Of a stretch of DNA of 64,000 nucleotides, positions 1 through 7,885 are shown piece after piece. Each line of letters begins with the position of its first letter. Position 1 is the first letter of the stretch. Both the position numbers and the translations under genes were made by a program. The notes below the pieces were generated by a model, which saw only the letters and a program-made list of their open reading frames with translations, was not told the DNA's origin and searched no databases. Origin of the DNA: JBBDMC01 sp963775235 (GTDB lineage: Bacteria > Pseudomonadota > Alphaproteobacteria > Rhizobiales > Kaistiaceae); assembly GCA_963775235.1 (NCBI GenBank), contig CAVZHY010000002.1, positions 620,001 through 684,000 on the forward strand, given 5' to 3'.

Positions 1-2
1 TG

Positions 3-947
3 CTGGTGTTGACCGTCGCCGACATCAAGGCGGTTGGTCCCGGCGTCTGGAACGGCTGGAAAGGTCAGCTCCTGCGCACACTTTACTACGAAACCGAGCC
101 CATCCTGACTGGCGGCCACAGCCAGGTGAGCCGCGACCGCCGCGTCGCCGAGGCCCAGGCGGAACTCGCTGCCGCGCTCGGTGACTGGCCGGCCAAGGAA
201 CGCAACGCCTACCTGAAGCGCCACTACCCCGCCTACTGGCTGCGCGTCGACCTGCCGCACAAGCTCTCCCACGCCGCCCTGATCCGCGAGGCGGATCGGG
301 CGAAGAAGACGCTTGCCACCACCGCCACCACCCACGCCTTCGAGGGCATCACCGAGATCACGGTGCTTGCCCCCGACCATCCGCGCCTTCTGTCGGTGAT
401 AGCCGGCGCTTGCACCGTCGCGGGCGGCAACATCGTCGACGCCCAGATCTTCACGACGACCAAAGGTCAGGCGCTCGATTCCATATCGATCGGGCGCGAG
501 TTTGCCGAAGAGGCAGACGAAATGCGCCGGGCAGGGCGTGTGGCCGAACTGATCGAGCAGGCGCTTTCGGGTACACTCCGCCTCCCCGAAGTGGTCGCCG
601 GCAAGACCCAGCGCCGGCCGCGCCTGAAGGCGTTTGCGCTCGAGGCATCGATCCTGATCGACAATTTCTGGTCGAACCAGTTCACCGTCATCGAGGCATC
701 GGGCCTCGATCGCACCGGCCTTCTTTACGACCTCACCCGCGCGATTTCCGACCTCAACCTCAACATCGGCTCGGCCCACATCGCCACCTTCGGCGAGCGC
801 GCCGTCGATGTGTTCTACGTGACCGATCTCGTCGGGCACAAGATCATCAATCCCGGCCGTCAGGGCGCCATCCGCCGCCGTTTGCTGGCTGCATTCAACG
901 GCACCGCCGTCGAGCCCGCCCGCGCGCGTCGCAGGGAGCCCGCGTGA
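3..947 (+). CDS. glnD: GlnD, [protein-PII] uridylyltransferase/uridylyl-removing enzyme, C-terminal part
   Basis: The frame is open from the left edge, so the nucleotidyltransferase domain and most of the HD domain lie outside the window. The visible 314 residues start in the end of the HD region (ADIKAVGPGVWNGWK, a GlnD hallmark) and contain two ACT domains: one around residues 118-165 (TEITVLAPDHPRLLSVIAGA) and one around 225-275 (FTVIEASGLDRTGLLYDLTR). GlnD senses glutamine through the ACT pair and modifies PII proteins, controlling nitrogen assimilation in the cytoplasm. It is followed 22 nt later by murJ on the same strand, an order common in alphaproteobacteria. The GTG at position 6 is internal, not a start. 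Confidence 0.96.
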   Translation: MVLTVADIKAVGPGVWNGWKGQLLRTLYYETEPILTGGHSQVSRDRRVAEAQAELAAALGDWPAKERNAYLKRHYPAYWLRVDLPHKLSHAALIREADRAKKTLATTATTHAFEGITEITVLAPDHPRLLSVIAGACTVAGGNIVDAQIFTTTKGQALDSISIGREFAEEADEMRRAGRVAELIEQALSGTLRLPEVVAGKTQRRPRLKAFALEASILIDNFWSNQFTVIEASGLDRTGLLYDLTRAISDLNLNIGSAHIATFGERAVDVFYVTDLVGHKIINPGRQGAIRRRLLAAFNGTAVEPARARRREPA

Positions 948-969
948 GGACCGGATCGGGGGCCAGCCG

Positions 970-2529
970 ATGGCTCTTCTGAAGAACTTCGTCACCGTCG
1001 GCGGCGCCACCGCGTCGAGCCGCGTTCTCGGCTTCGTCCGCGACATCTTCATCGCCGCCGCGCTCGGTACCGGTCCCGTCGCGGACGCCTTCTTCGTCGC
1101 CTTCCGCTTCCCTAACCTGTTTCGCCGGCTCTTCGCCGAAGGCGCCTTCAACTCGGCCTTCGTTCCCCTGTTCGCCAAGGCGCTGGAAGCGGACGGTGAC
1201 GACGCGGCGCGGCGCTTCGGCGAAGAGGCGCTGAGCGCGCTCCTCGCCGCGCTCCTGCTGGTCACCGCCGTCATCGAGATCGCCATGCCGCTCGCCATGT
1301 TCGTCCTTGCGCCTGGCTTCTCCGCCGACCCGGCGAAGTTCGACCTCGCCGTCGTGCTCACCCGCATTGCCTTCCCTTACCTGACGCTGGTGTCGCTGCT
1401 CGCCTTCTACTCGGGCGTCCTCAACGCTCGCGGCAAGTTCGCTGCCGCCGCGTTCGCCCCGGCGCTGCTGAACATTGTCCTGGTTGCGGGGCTCATCAGC
1501 GTCTTCTGGTTCGGGTATGAAGGAAGCGAAACGGCGGGCACCGTGCTCGCTTGGTCGACACTGATCGGGGGCGTGCTCCAGTTCGCGCTGGTGCTATGGG
1601 CCGCGGCCGCCGACGGCATGACGTTCCGCCTGGTGCGTCCACGCTGGACGAGGCAGACGAGGCGGTTGACGGCGCTCGCGCTCCCCGGCCTCTTCGCCGG
1701 CGGCATCACGCAGATCAACATCGTCATCGGCACCATCATCGCCTCGCTGGCGCCGGGGGCTGTGTCCTACCTCTATTATGCCGACCGCATCTATCAACTG
1801 CCGCTGGGCATCGTCGGCATCGCCATCGGCATCGTTCTCCTGCCCGATCTGTCCCGCCAGCTGGGCGCCAGACGGCTCGACCTTGCCCACCATACCCAGA
1901 ATCGCGCGCTGGAGTTCGCCATGGCGCTGGCGCTGCCCGCCGCCATCGCCCTCGTCATCATGGCCAACCCCATCATCGACGTTCTCTTCCAGCGCGGCAG
2001 CTTCTCCGCTGCCGATACGGTGGCGACCGCCGACGCGCTTGTCGCGTTCGCCGTCGGCCTGCCGGCGTTCATCCTGATCAAGGTGTTCTCGCCCGGCTTC
2101 TTCGCCCGCGAGGACACCCGCACCCCGATGTGGTTCGCCGGCGTCGCGCTGGTCGTCAACGTCGTGGTGTCGCTCGCGCTCTTCCCGTTTCTCGCCCACG
2201 TCGGCATCGCCATCGCCACCGCTCTCGCCGGATGGGTGAACGCTGTCATGCTTGGCGTGACTCTGTGGCGGCGGGGTCAGTTCCAGACCGATGCCGGTCT
2301 CAGCCGGCGCCTGCCGCTGTTGGCGCTGGCGTCGATTCTGATGGGCGTCTGCCTGATCGTTGCAATGTGGCTCGGCGCATCGTCGCTCGCCGATGCGCGC
2401 CTAGCCGTACGCGCCGGCACCGTCGCCGTCCTCGTCGTCGCCGGCATCGCCCTTTATGTGCTGTTCTGCCAACTCACCGGCGTCGTCGATTTTCGCCAGG
2501 TGCTGACGACCGTTCGCCGTCGCGCCTGA
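970..2529 (+). CDS. murJ: MurJ (MviN) lipid II flippase
   Basis: A 519-residue polytopic inner-membrane protein of the MOP/MATE-like superfamily that moves lipid II across the membrane for peptidoglycan synthesis. The N-terminus carries the family signature (LLKNFVTVGGATASSRVLGF, then RDIFIAAALGTGPVADAFFVAF and FPNLFRRLFAEGAFNSAFVP), with about 14 hydrophobic segments to the C-terminus. Length is normal for the family (about 510-530). The ATG at 970 begins directly at the conserved N-terminus, so the start is well supported. It sits between glnD and trpS on the same strand, probably co-transcribed with glnD. Confidence 0.97.
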   Translation: MALLKNFVTVGGATASSRVLGFVRDIFIAAALGTGPVADAFFVAFRFPNLFRRLFAEGAFNSAFVPLFAKALEADGDDAARRFGEEALSALLAALLLVTAVIEIAMPLAMFVLAPGFSADPAKFDLAVVLTRIAFPYLTLVSLLAFYSGVLNARGKFAAAAFAPALLNIVLVAGLISVFWFGYEGSETAGTVLAWSTLIGGVLQFALVLWAAAADGMTFRLVRPRWTRQTRRLTALALPGLFAGGITQINIVIGTIIASLAPGAVSYLYYADRIYQLPLGIVGIAIGIVLLPDLSRQLGARRLDLAHHTQNRALEFAMALALPAAIALVIMANPIIDVLFQRGSFSAADTVATADALVAFAVGLPAFILIKVFSPGFFAREDTRTPMWFAGVALVVNVVVSLALFPFLAHVGIAIATALAGWVNAVMLGVTLWRRGQFQTDAGLSRRLPLLALASILMGVCLIVAMWLGASSLADARLAVRAGTVAVLVVAGIALYVLFCQLTGVVDFRQVLTTVRRRA

Positions 2530-2590
2530 CGCCCTTGCGCGCCGGTTCCGCCTCCGCCATAACGCCGCCGCCACTGCCGCCGGGGACCCC

Positions 2591-3649
2591 GTGATGACGA
2601 CATTCAGCCCACGCGTATTTTCGGGCGTCCAGCCGACCGGCCACCTCCACCTTGGCAACTACCTCGGCGCCATCAAGCGCTTTGCAGCACTGCAGAACAC
2701 CTATGAATGCATCTACTGCGTGGTCGATCTCCACGCCATCACCGTCCCACAATCGGTGTGGGGCGGTCCGAAGGAGCTGGCCGACGCCACCCGTCAGGTG
2801 ACCGCCGCATTCATCGCCGCCGGGATCGATCCTGCGAAGAGCATCCTCTTCAATCAGTCGCAGGTCTGCGCCCATGCCGAGCTTGCCTGGATTTTCAACT
2901 GCGTCGCCCGTCTCGGCTGGTTGAGCCGCATGACCCAGTTCAAGGAGAAGGCGGGCAAGGATCGCGAGAACGCCTCGATCGGTCTCTACGACTATCCGGT
3001 TCTGATGGCGGCCGATATTCTTGTCTATCTCGGCACCCACGTTCCGGTCGGCGAAGACCAGAAGCAGCACCTCGAGCTCGCGCGCGATATCGCCATCAAG
3101 TTCAACAACGACTTCTCCGAGTTGATCGCCGCACACGGCTTCGGCGAGCAGTTCTTCCCCGTCACCGAGCCGCTGATCACCGGCCCGGCGACCCGTGTCA
3201 TGTCGCTTCGCGACGGCACCAGAAAGATGTCGAAGTCGGACCCGTCCGATTACTCGCGCATCAATCTCACCGACGACGCCGATCAGATAGCGGTCAAGTT
3301 TCGCCGCGCCAAGACCGATCCCGAGCCGCTGCCCGGCGACGTCGACGGCCTCAAGCAGCGTCCCGAGGCGGACAACCTCGTCGGTCTCTACGCTGCCCTC
3401 GCCGACGTCACCAAGGCGGAGGTCATCCGCGACCACGGGGGTGCCCAGTTCTCCTCGTTCAAACCGGCGCTGGCGGACCTCGCCGTCGCCAGGCTTGCCC
3501 CGATCGCCGACGAGATGCGCCGGCTGCTGGCCGATCCCGGTCACATCGACACGATCCTGACCGAGGGCGCGGAGCGCGCCACAGCCATTGCCGAAAAGAC
3601 GATGCTCGGCGTCAAGGACGTTGTCGGTTTTGTCCGTCGCAGGAGCTGA
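2591..3649 (+). CDS. trpS: Tryptophanyl-tRNA synthetase
   Basis: Class I aminoacyl-tRNA synthetase that charges tRNA-Trp. The HIGH-type ATP motif appears as HLGN in GVQPTGHLHLGNYLGA (about residues 16-28) and the KMSKS loop as RKMSKSDPSD at about residues 211-220. The length of 352 matches bacterial TrpS. Two adjacent starts are possible, GTG 2591 and ATG 2594, one codon apart; ATG at 2594 is the more usual choice. It lies 61 nt after murJ on the same strand. Confidence 0.97.
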   Translation: MMTTFSPRVFSGVQPTGHLHLGNYLGAIKRFAALQNTYECIYCVVDLHAITVPQSVWGGPKELADATRQVTAAFIAAGIDPAKSILFNQSQVCAHAELAWIFNCVARLGWLSRMTQFKEKAGKDRENASIGLYDYPVLMAADILVYLGTHVPVGEDQKQHLELARDIAIKFNNDFSELIAAHGFGEQFFPVTEPLITGPATRVMSLRDGTRKMSKSDPSDYSRINLTDDADQIAVKFRRAKTDPEPLPGDVDGLKQRPEADNLVGLYAALADVTKAEVIRDHGGAQFSSFKPALADLAVARLAPIADEMRRLLADPGHIDTILTEGAERATAIAEKTMLGVKDVVGFVRRRS

Positions 3650-3677
3650 ACGCGGCTTGCGCCTAAGCGGCAGAAAT

Positions 3678-3694
3678 GCGGAATGGCTTTCCGC
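3678..3694 (+). other. Small perfect inverted repeat after trpS
   Basis: Stem GCGGAA / TTCCGC with a 5-nt loop, 29 nt after the trpS stop. There is no T-run, so it is not a convincing intrinsic terminator; it may stabilise the trpS 3' end or be chance. Confidence 0.25.
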
Positions 3695-3776
3695 GACGCC
3701 AAGTCGCGCACGCGCTACCTTTCGTCGCTTATGCTTTCCTGTTCGCTAATTTCCGCACCTGTGGCAGCATGATGCG

Positions 3777-4274
3777 ATGCCGTTGAAACATCGCAGAAGC
3801 GGCGAGGCGGGCCATCGCCGCAAATTCCTGGTCGTTATCGACGAGACCCCCGAGTGCTCGCGCGCGCTCTACTATGCCGCGCGCCGCGCCGAGCACACTG
3901 GCGGCGCCGTGGTGCTACTCTACGTCATCGGCCCGACCGACTTTCAGCACTGGCTGGGCGTCGAGAACATCATGCGCGCCGAGGCGATGGAGGCGGCCGA
4001 GAACACGCTTGGTCGTTTCGCCGACATGATCCGTGACTACGCCCGCATCGAGCCGGAGCTTGTCATCCGCGAAGGCTCCCGCGCCGAGGAGATCGTCAAG
4101 CTGATCGAGGAGGACGAGGACATCGCCGTCCTGGTGCTGGCGGCCGCCACCGACAAGGAGGGTCCCGGCCCGCTGGTGACGGCTCTCGCCGGCAGGTCGG
4201 CCGGCACCTTCCCCGTCCCGATCACCATTGTCCCCGGTTATCTCGACGATGCGGCAATTGGTGCGATCGCCTGA
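3777..4274 (+). CDS. Universal stress protein (UspA family)
   Basis: A 165-residue single Usp domain, with the family start (FLVVIDETPECSRALYYAARRA), the VLLYVIGPTDF strand and the C-terminal nucleotide-loop region near residues 120-155. A variant follows the usual G-2x-G-9x-GS/T loop: VLVLAAATDKEGPGPLVTALAGRSAGTFPVPITIVPG, of which only pieces match. UspA proteins are cytoplasmic stress proteins, some binding ATP; no precise role can be read here. The Usp gene next to trpS and an Nfu gene is a common alphaproteobacterial arrangement. ATG 3777 was chosen; an out-of-frame ATG lies 5 nt upstream. Confidence 0.9.
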   Translation: MPLKHRRSGEAGHRRKFLVVIDETPECSRALYYAARRAEHTGGAVVLLYVIGPTDFQHWLGVENIMRAEAMEAAENTLGRFADMIRDYARIEPELVIREGSRAEEIVKLIEEDEDIAVLVLAAATDKEGPGPLVTALAGRSAGTFPVPITIVPGYLDDAAIGAIA

Positions 4275-4307
4275 TCATCGGCCGGATGCAGGGGTTGGCC
4301 TGACCGC

Positions 4308-4571
4308 ATGGACCTCGACACGGTTGTAAGCACCGTTGGTCTGGTCGGATCGGCGATGGTCATCGTCGCCTATTTCTCCAACCAGCAGGGCTGGATGTCG
4401 TCGTCAGGGTTACGGTATTCGCTGGCCAACCTTGTCGGGGCATCGCTGATCCTGTTTTCGCTGACGCAGACCTGGAATTTGCCTGCCGCCGTAATGGAGG
4501 GCTTCTGGGCGGCCATAAGCCTTAACGGAATCGTGCGCTGGATGCGCGCTCGCATCTCGCGCCGCAGGTAA
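4308..4571 (+). CDS. Small inner-membrane protein, CBU_0592-like family
   Basis: An 87-residue protein with three hydrophobic segments (about residues 6-26, 38-54 and 62-80). The sequence style (VGLVGSAMVIVAYFSNQQGW, then YSLANLVGASLILFSL and FWAAISLNGIVRWMR) resembles the small CBU_0592-like membrane proteins that start with a glycine-rich first helix and end with a basic tail. Function is unknown in that family. It lies 33 nt after the usp gene and 92 nt before nfuA, on the same strand. Confidence 0.75.
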   Translation: MDLDTVVSTVGLVGSAMVIVAYFSNQQGWMSSSGLRYSLANLVGASLILFSLTQTWNLPAAVMEGFWAAISLNGIVRWMRARISRRR

Positions 4572-4663
4572 AGGCAAAGGGCCGTTTCTTGATGTCGGCG
4601 CCGGTTCGGCCTAAGTGTCTCTCGGCTTCGTGGCCTTGAACCACGCTTGCGAAAGGACGTGCC

Positions 4664-5221
4664 ATGTTTATCCAGACCGAGCCGACCCCCAATCCGGCGA
4701 GCCTGAAGTTTCTGCCCGGCCGCGCGGTTTTGGGCGCCGGCACCGCCGAATACCGTACCACCGACGAGGCGGGCAGTTCACCGCTCGCCGAGCGCCTGTT
4801 TGCCGTTCCCGGCGTCACCGGTGTGTTTCTGGGCGGTGATTTCGTAACCGTTACGAAGGCCGACGGCGAATGGGCGCACCTCAAGCCGGCGGTCCTCGGC
4901 GCCATCATGGAGCACTTCACCTCCGGCATGCCGGTGCTCCGCGGCGAGCCGGGGCCCGAGATTGCCGATGAATTCTTCTCGGAGGCGGATGCCGAGGTCG
5001 TCGCGACCATCAAGGACCTGATCGAGACGCGCGTGCGCCCGGCCGTCGCTCAGGATGGCGGCGACATCACGTTTCAGGGCTACCGCGACGGCGTGGTCTT
5101 CTTGAACATGCGCGGCGCCTGCGCCGGCTGCCCCTCGTCGACCGCCACTTTGAAGCATGGCATCGAGAATCTCCTCCGCCACTTCGTCCCCGAGGTGCGG
5201 GGCATCGAGGAAGCCGCCTGA
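4664..5221 (+). CDS. nfuA: NifU/Nfu-type iron-sulfur cluster carrier
   Basis: A 185-residue protein with an N-terminal Nfu domain (FIQTEPTPNPASLKFLPGR at the start, about residues 1-90) and a C-terminal NifU-like domain carrying the cluster-binding CxxC in GACAGCPSSTATLKHGIE (about residues 149-166). Nfu proteins transfer [4Fe-4S] clusters to client enzymes in the cytoplasm. This is the standard alphaproteobacterial and mitochondrial-type architecture and length. The start ATG 4664 has a GAAAGGA ribosome site 7 nt upstream. MiaB, an Fe-S enzyme encoded 3 kb downstream, is a plausible client, but that is only inference. Confidence 0.95.
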   Translation: MFIQTEPTPNPASLKFLPGRAVLGAGTAEYRTTDEAGSSPLAERLFAVPGVTGVFLGGDFVTVTKADGEWAHLKPAVLGAIMEHFTSGMPVLRGEPGPEIADEFFSEADAEVVATIKDLIETRVRPAVAQDGGDITFQGYRDGVVFLNMRGACAGCPSSTATLKHGIENLLRHFVPEVRGIEEAA

Positions 5222-5288
5222 CAAGACGCCTGCTCGCGCAGGCGGACCGGAGGATGACAGGTCTCCAGGAACCGGCTATCCGGGCGCC

Positions 5289-5960
5289 ATGCGCCTCATC
5301 GCCATCGACACCACCTTCGAAGCCTGTTCGGTCGCTGTCGCGACCGATGACGTGGCGCCGATCATCCGCTCCGAGGTCGTCGACCGGACCCACGCCGAGC
5401 GGCTGATGCCGATGATCGCCGACGCGATGAGCGCGGCGGGTCTCGCCTTCGCCGATCTCGACCGCGTCGCCGTCACGGTCGGCCCCGGCTCGTTCACCGG
5501 CCTGCGCATCGGTATCGCCGCGGCCCGCGGTCTCACCCTCGTCACCGGCGCCGAGGCTGTCGGCATAGGCACTCTCGCCGTCCACGCCGAGGAGGCGCGC
5601 GCCGAACTGGGTGCGTGCCCGATCCTGGCGCTGATCGCCGCCGGCCGCGGCGAGATCTACGGCCAGAGTTTTACTGCGGACGGCGGTGAGGCGAGCAAAC
5701 CTTTTGTCGGATCGCCCGAGGCGTTCGTGCACCTGATCGGCGCCAACACGCTGATCGCGGGCTCCGGCGCCGACGCACTGGCGCCGATCATCGGCAAGGA
5801 GGGCGAGGCCCGCACCGTCCATCGCCGCAGCGCCCCCGAGCCGGCAGCACTCCTGCGCCTCGCCCGCGCCGCGCCGACGCCCGGCGCGCCACCGCGGCCG
5901 CTCTACCTGCGTCCGCCGGACGCCAGGCCGCAGTCCGCCGCCGCGGTCGCCCGCCGATGA
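5289..5960 (+). CDS. tsaB: TsaB, tRNA t6A37 biosynthesis complex subunit
   Basis: A 223-residue ASKHA-fold protein; TsaB supports TsaD in making N6-threonylcarbamoyladenosine at tRNA position 37. The N-terminal phosphate-loop-like MRLIAIDTTFEACSVAV and the signature VTVGPGSFTGLRIGIAAARG (about residues 61-80) are clear. The open frame extends upstream, but ATG 5289 fits the conserved N-terminus exactly. Its stop overlaps the rimI start as ATGA (5957-5960), indicating translational coupling. The partner TsaE is encoded at 35231. Confidence 0.95.
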   Translation: MRLIAIDTTFEACSVAVATDDVAPIIRSEVVDRTHAERLMPMIADAMSAAGLAFADLDRVAVTVGPGSFTGLRIGIAAARGLTLVTGAEAVGIGTLAVHAEEARAELGACPILALIAAGRGEIYGQSFTADGGEASKPFVGSPEAFVHLIGANTLIAGSGADALAPIIGKEGEARTVHRRSAPEPAALLRLARAAPTPGAPPRPLYLRPPDARPQSAAAVARR

Positions 5961-6445
5961 ACGCCTGGTTTCAGCGCCCGCGCGTCTTTCTCGACGGTGT
6001 TCGCTCCGACGAGGCCGACGCGCTTGCGGACATCCATCAAGACGCCTTCGCCCGCACATGGAGTGAAGACGACTTCGCTTCCCTGCTCGCCGACCGCGGC
6101 GTCTTCGCCGTCGGCGTGCGCCGCCAGACCGTGTTCGGCGGTCGCCGTCTCGCCGGGTTCGCTCTCATTCGCGTCGCGGCCGACGAAGCCGAAGTGCTGA
6201 CCATCGCGGTCAGGCCCGGCGACCGCGGTCGCGGCTACGGCCGCATGCTGATGGAGGAGGCGGTCCGTCTCCTTTACCGCGACCGCATCGCCACGTGCTT
6301 CCTCGAAGTCGACCGTCAAAATCGCGCCGCCGTCGGCTTGTACCGTTCCCTCGGCTTCGTGGTCGCCGGCGAGCGCAAGCGCTACTATTCGGAACCGGAA
6401 ACGGGCGACGGCACCGCGCTTGTCATGCGATTGCAAGTTCGCTAG
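5957..6445 (+). CDS. rimI: RimI-type N-alpha-acetyltransferase (GNAT)
   Basis: A 162-residue GNAT-fold acetyltransferase. The acetyl-CoA site is seen as RPGDRGRGYGRMLMEEAVR (about residues 86-104), followed by FLEVDRQNRAAVGLYRSLGF, the usual RimI asparagine/tyrosine region. RimI acetylates the N-terminus of ribosomal protein S18 and sometimes other proteins. It overlaps tsaB by four bases, a pairing found across bacteria. The length is slightly above that of E. coli RimI (148). Confidence 0.92.
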   Translation: MNAWFQRPRVFLDGVRSDEADALADIHQDAFARTWSEDDFASLLADRGVFAVGVRRQTVFGGRRLAGFALIRVAADEAEVLTIAVRPGDRGRGYGRMLMEEAVRLLYRDRIATCFLEVDRQNRAAVGLYRSLGFVVAGERKRYYSEPETGDGTALVMRLQVR

Positions 6446-6475
6446 GCGAGGTGAGCCCTGAGCGGTGGATCGAGC

Positions 6476-6919
6476 GTGAACGCTGAAAGTGCGAACTCGA
6501 ACCTTGAGCAGGTCTGCGCTGCCAAAGGCTTGCGCATGACCGAGCAGCGCCGGGTGATCGCCCGCGTTCTCGACGCCGCCACCGATCATCCCGATGTCGA
6601 GGAGCTGTATCGGCGTGCCGCGGCCGTCGATCCGAAGATTTCGATTGCGACCGTCTATCGCACGGTCAAACTGTTCGAGGACGCCGGCGTCATCGCCCGG
6701 CACGACTTCGGTGCCGGCCGCAGCCGCTATGAGACGGTCCCCGACGAGCATCATGATCACCTGATCAACCTGAGGACCGGCGAGGTCATTGAATTTCGCG
6801 ACGAGGAGATCGAGCGGCTGCAGCGGGCGATGGCCGAACGTCTTGGCTATCGCCTGGTCGATCATCGGCTGGAACTGTTCGGCGTCCCGCTCGCCGACGA
6901 CAAGAAGAACAAGCGGTGA
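6476..6919 (+). CDS. fur: Fur-family metalloregulator (alphaproteobacterial Fur/Mur type)
   Basis: A 147-residue regulator with an N-terminal winged helix (MTEQRRVIARVLDAATDHPD and ISIATVYRTVKLFEDAGVI, about residues 22-75) and a dimerisation/metal domain with the HHDH motif at about residue 93. The C-terminal CxxC pairs of the structural-zinc Fur type are absent, as in many alphaproteobacterial Fur proteins, which often respond to manganese (Mur). Target genes cannot be read here. The GTG 6476 start is at the family position. It follows rimI by 30 nt. Confidence 0.9.
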   Translation: MNAESANSNLEQVCAAKGLRMTEQRRVIARVLDAATDHPDVEELYRRAAAVDPKISIATVYRTVKLFEDAGVIARHDFGAGRSRYETVPDEHHDHLINLRTGEVIEFRDEEIERLQRAMAERLGYRLVDHRLELFGVPLADDKKNKR

Positions 6920-6941
6920 CGTGCGCCGGGCCGTCGTATAG

Positions 6942-7751
6942 ATGACGCGCTTCATCTGCTGCCAGTGCGGCACCCAGTTCGCCGGCACGCAAACGCCGCC
7001 ACCGCAATGTCCCATCTGCGAGGATGACCGCCAATACGTGGGCTGGCAGGGTCAGCAATGGGTGACGCCGGGTGAGCTGGCGCTCACCCACACCCTGAGG
7101 ATCGCCGATGAGGCGGACAACATCACCGGCATCGGTATCGAGCCCTCCTTCGCGATCGGCCAGCGCGCATTGTTGTTGCGATCGCCCGCCGGGAACGTCC
7201 TGTGGGATTGCGTGAGCCTCGTAACCGAGGAGGCTGTGGCCGAGATCGAAGAGCACGGCGGCCTCGCCGCCATCGCCGTCTCGCATCCGCATTTCTATTC
7301 CAGCATGGTCGAATGGAGCGACGCCTTCGATGGCGTGCCGATCCACATTCATGCCGACGACCGACAGTGGGTCATGCATCCGAGCCCCGTGATCAACCAT
7401 TGGACCGGCGAGACATTGGCGATCTCCCCGGAAATGACGCTCATCCGTTGCGGCGGGCATTTCCCGGGCGCCACGGTCCTGCATTGGGCAGAGGCGCTCG
7501 ATGGCCGCGGTGCCTTGATGACGGGCGACGTCGTCATGGTCGCGCTCGACCGGCGCCACCTCTCCTTCATGTACAGCTATCCGAACCTCATCCCCCTCAA
7601 CCGCCGAGCCGTCGAACGGATCGCGGCCTCGCTTGCGCCGTTTCCGTTCGAGGCCATCTTTGGCGGATGGTGGAACCGGGTCGTGCGGTCGGGTGGCAAA
7701 CAGGCGCTTGCGCGCTCGGTCGAGCGGTATCTAGCCGCAATCGGCGATTAA
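6942..7751 (+). CDS. Metallo-beta-lactamase-fold protein with N-terminal zinc ribbon
   Basis: A 269-residue protein. Residues 6-26 form a rubredoxin-like ribbon with two CxxC pairs (CCQCG and CPIC). The rest looks like the metallo-beta-lactamase fold, with a strand VLWDCVSLV, then SHPHFYSS where HxHxDH is expected, a later GGHFPGA and TGDVVMVA. Two metal ligands of the first motif are replaced by tyrosine and serine, and the last motif reads GGWWNR, so the di-metal site is incomplete. Catalytic activity is therefore uncertain. It sits between fur and miaB; function unknown. Confidence 0.8.
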   Translation: MTRFICCQCGTQFAGTQTPPPQCPICEDDRQYVGWQGQQWVTPGELALTHTLRIADEADNITGIGIEPSFAIGQRALLLRSPAGNVLWDCVSLVTEEAVAEIEEHGGLAAIAVSHPHFYSSMVEWSDAFDGVPIHIHADDRQWVMHPSPVINHWTGETLAISPEMTLIRCGGHFPGATVLHWAEALDGRGALMTGDVVMVALDRRHLSFMYSYPNLIPLNRRAVERIAASLAPFPFEAIFGGWWNRVVRSGGKQALARSVERYLAAIGD

Positions 7752-7885
7752 ACCTTGACACGGATTCGCGGTGCCGCCGTCATCGTCCGGCCATCGACCG
7801 GCGCTATTCTCACAACCGCGGAAAACCGCTAAAGGGACGATAAACGGGGCGCCTCCGCGCCTTTCCATTCGAACCAACGGGTTGC

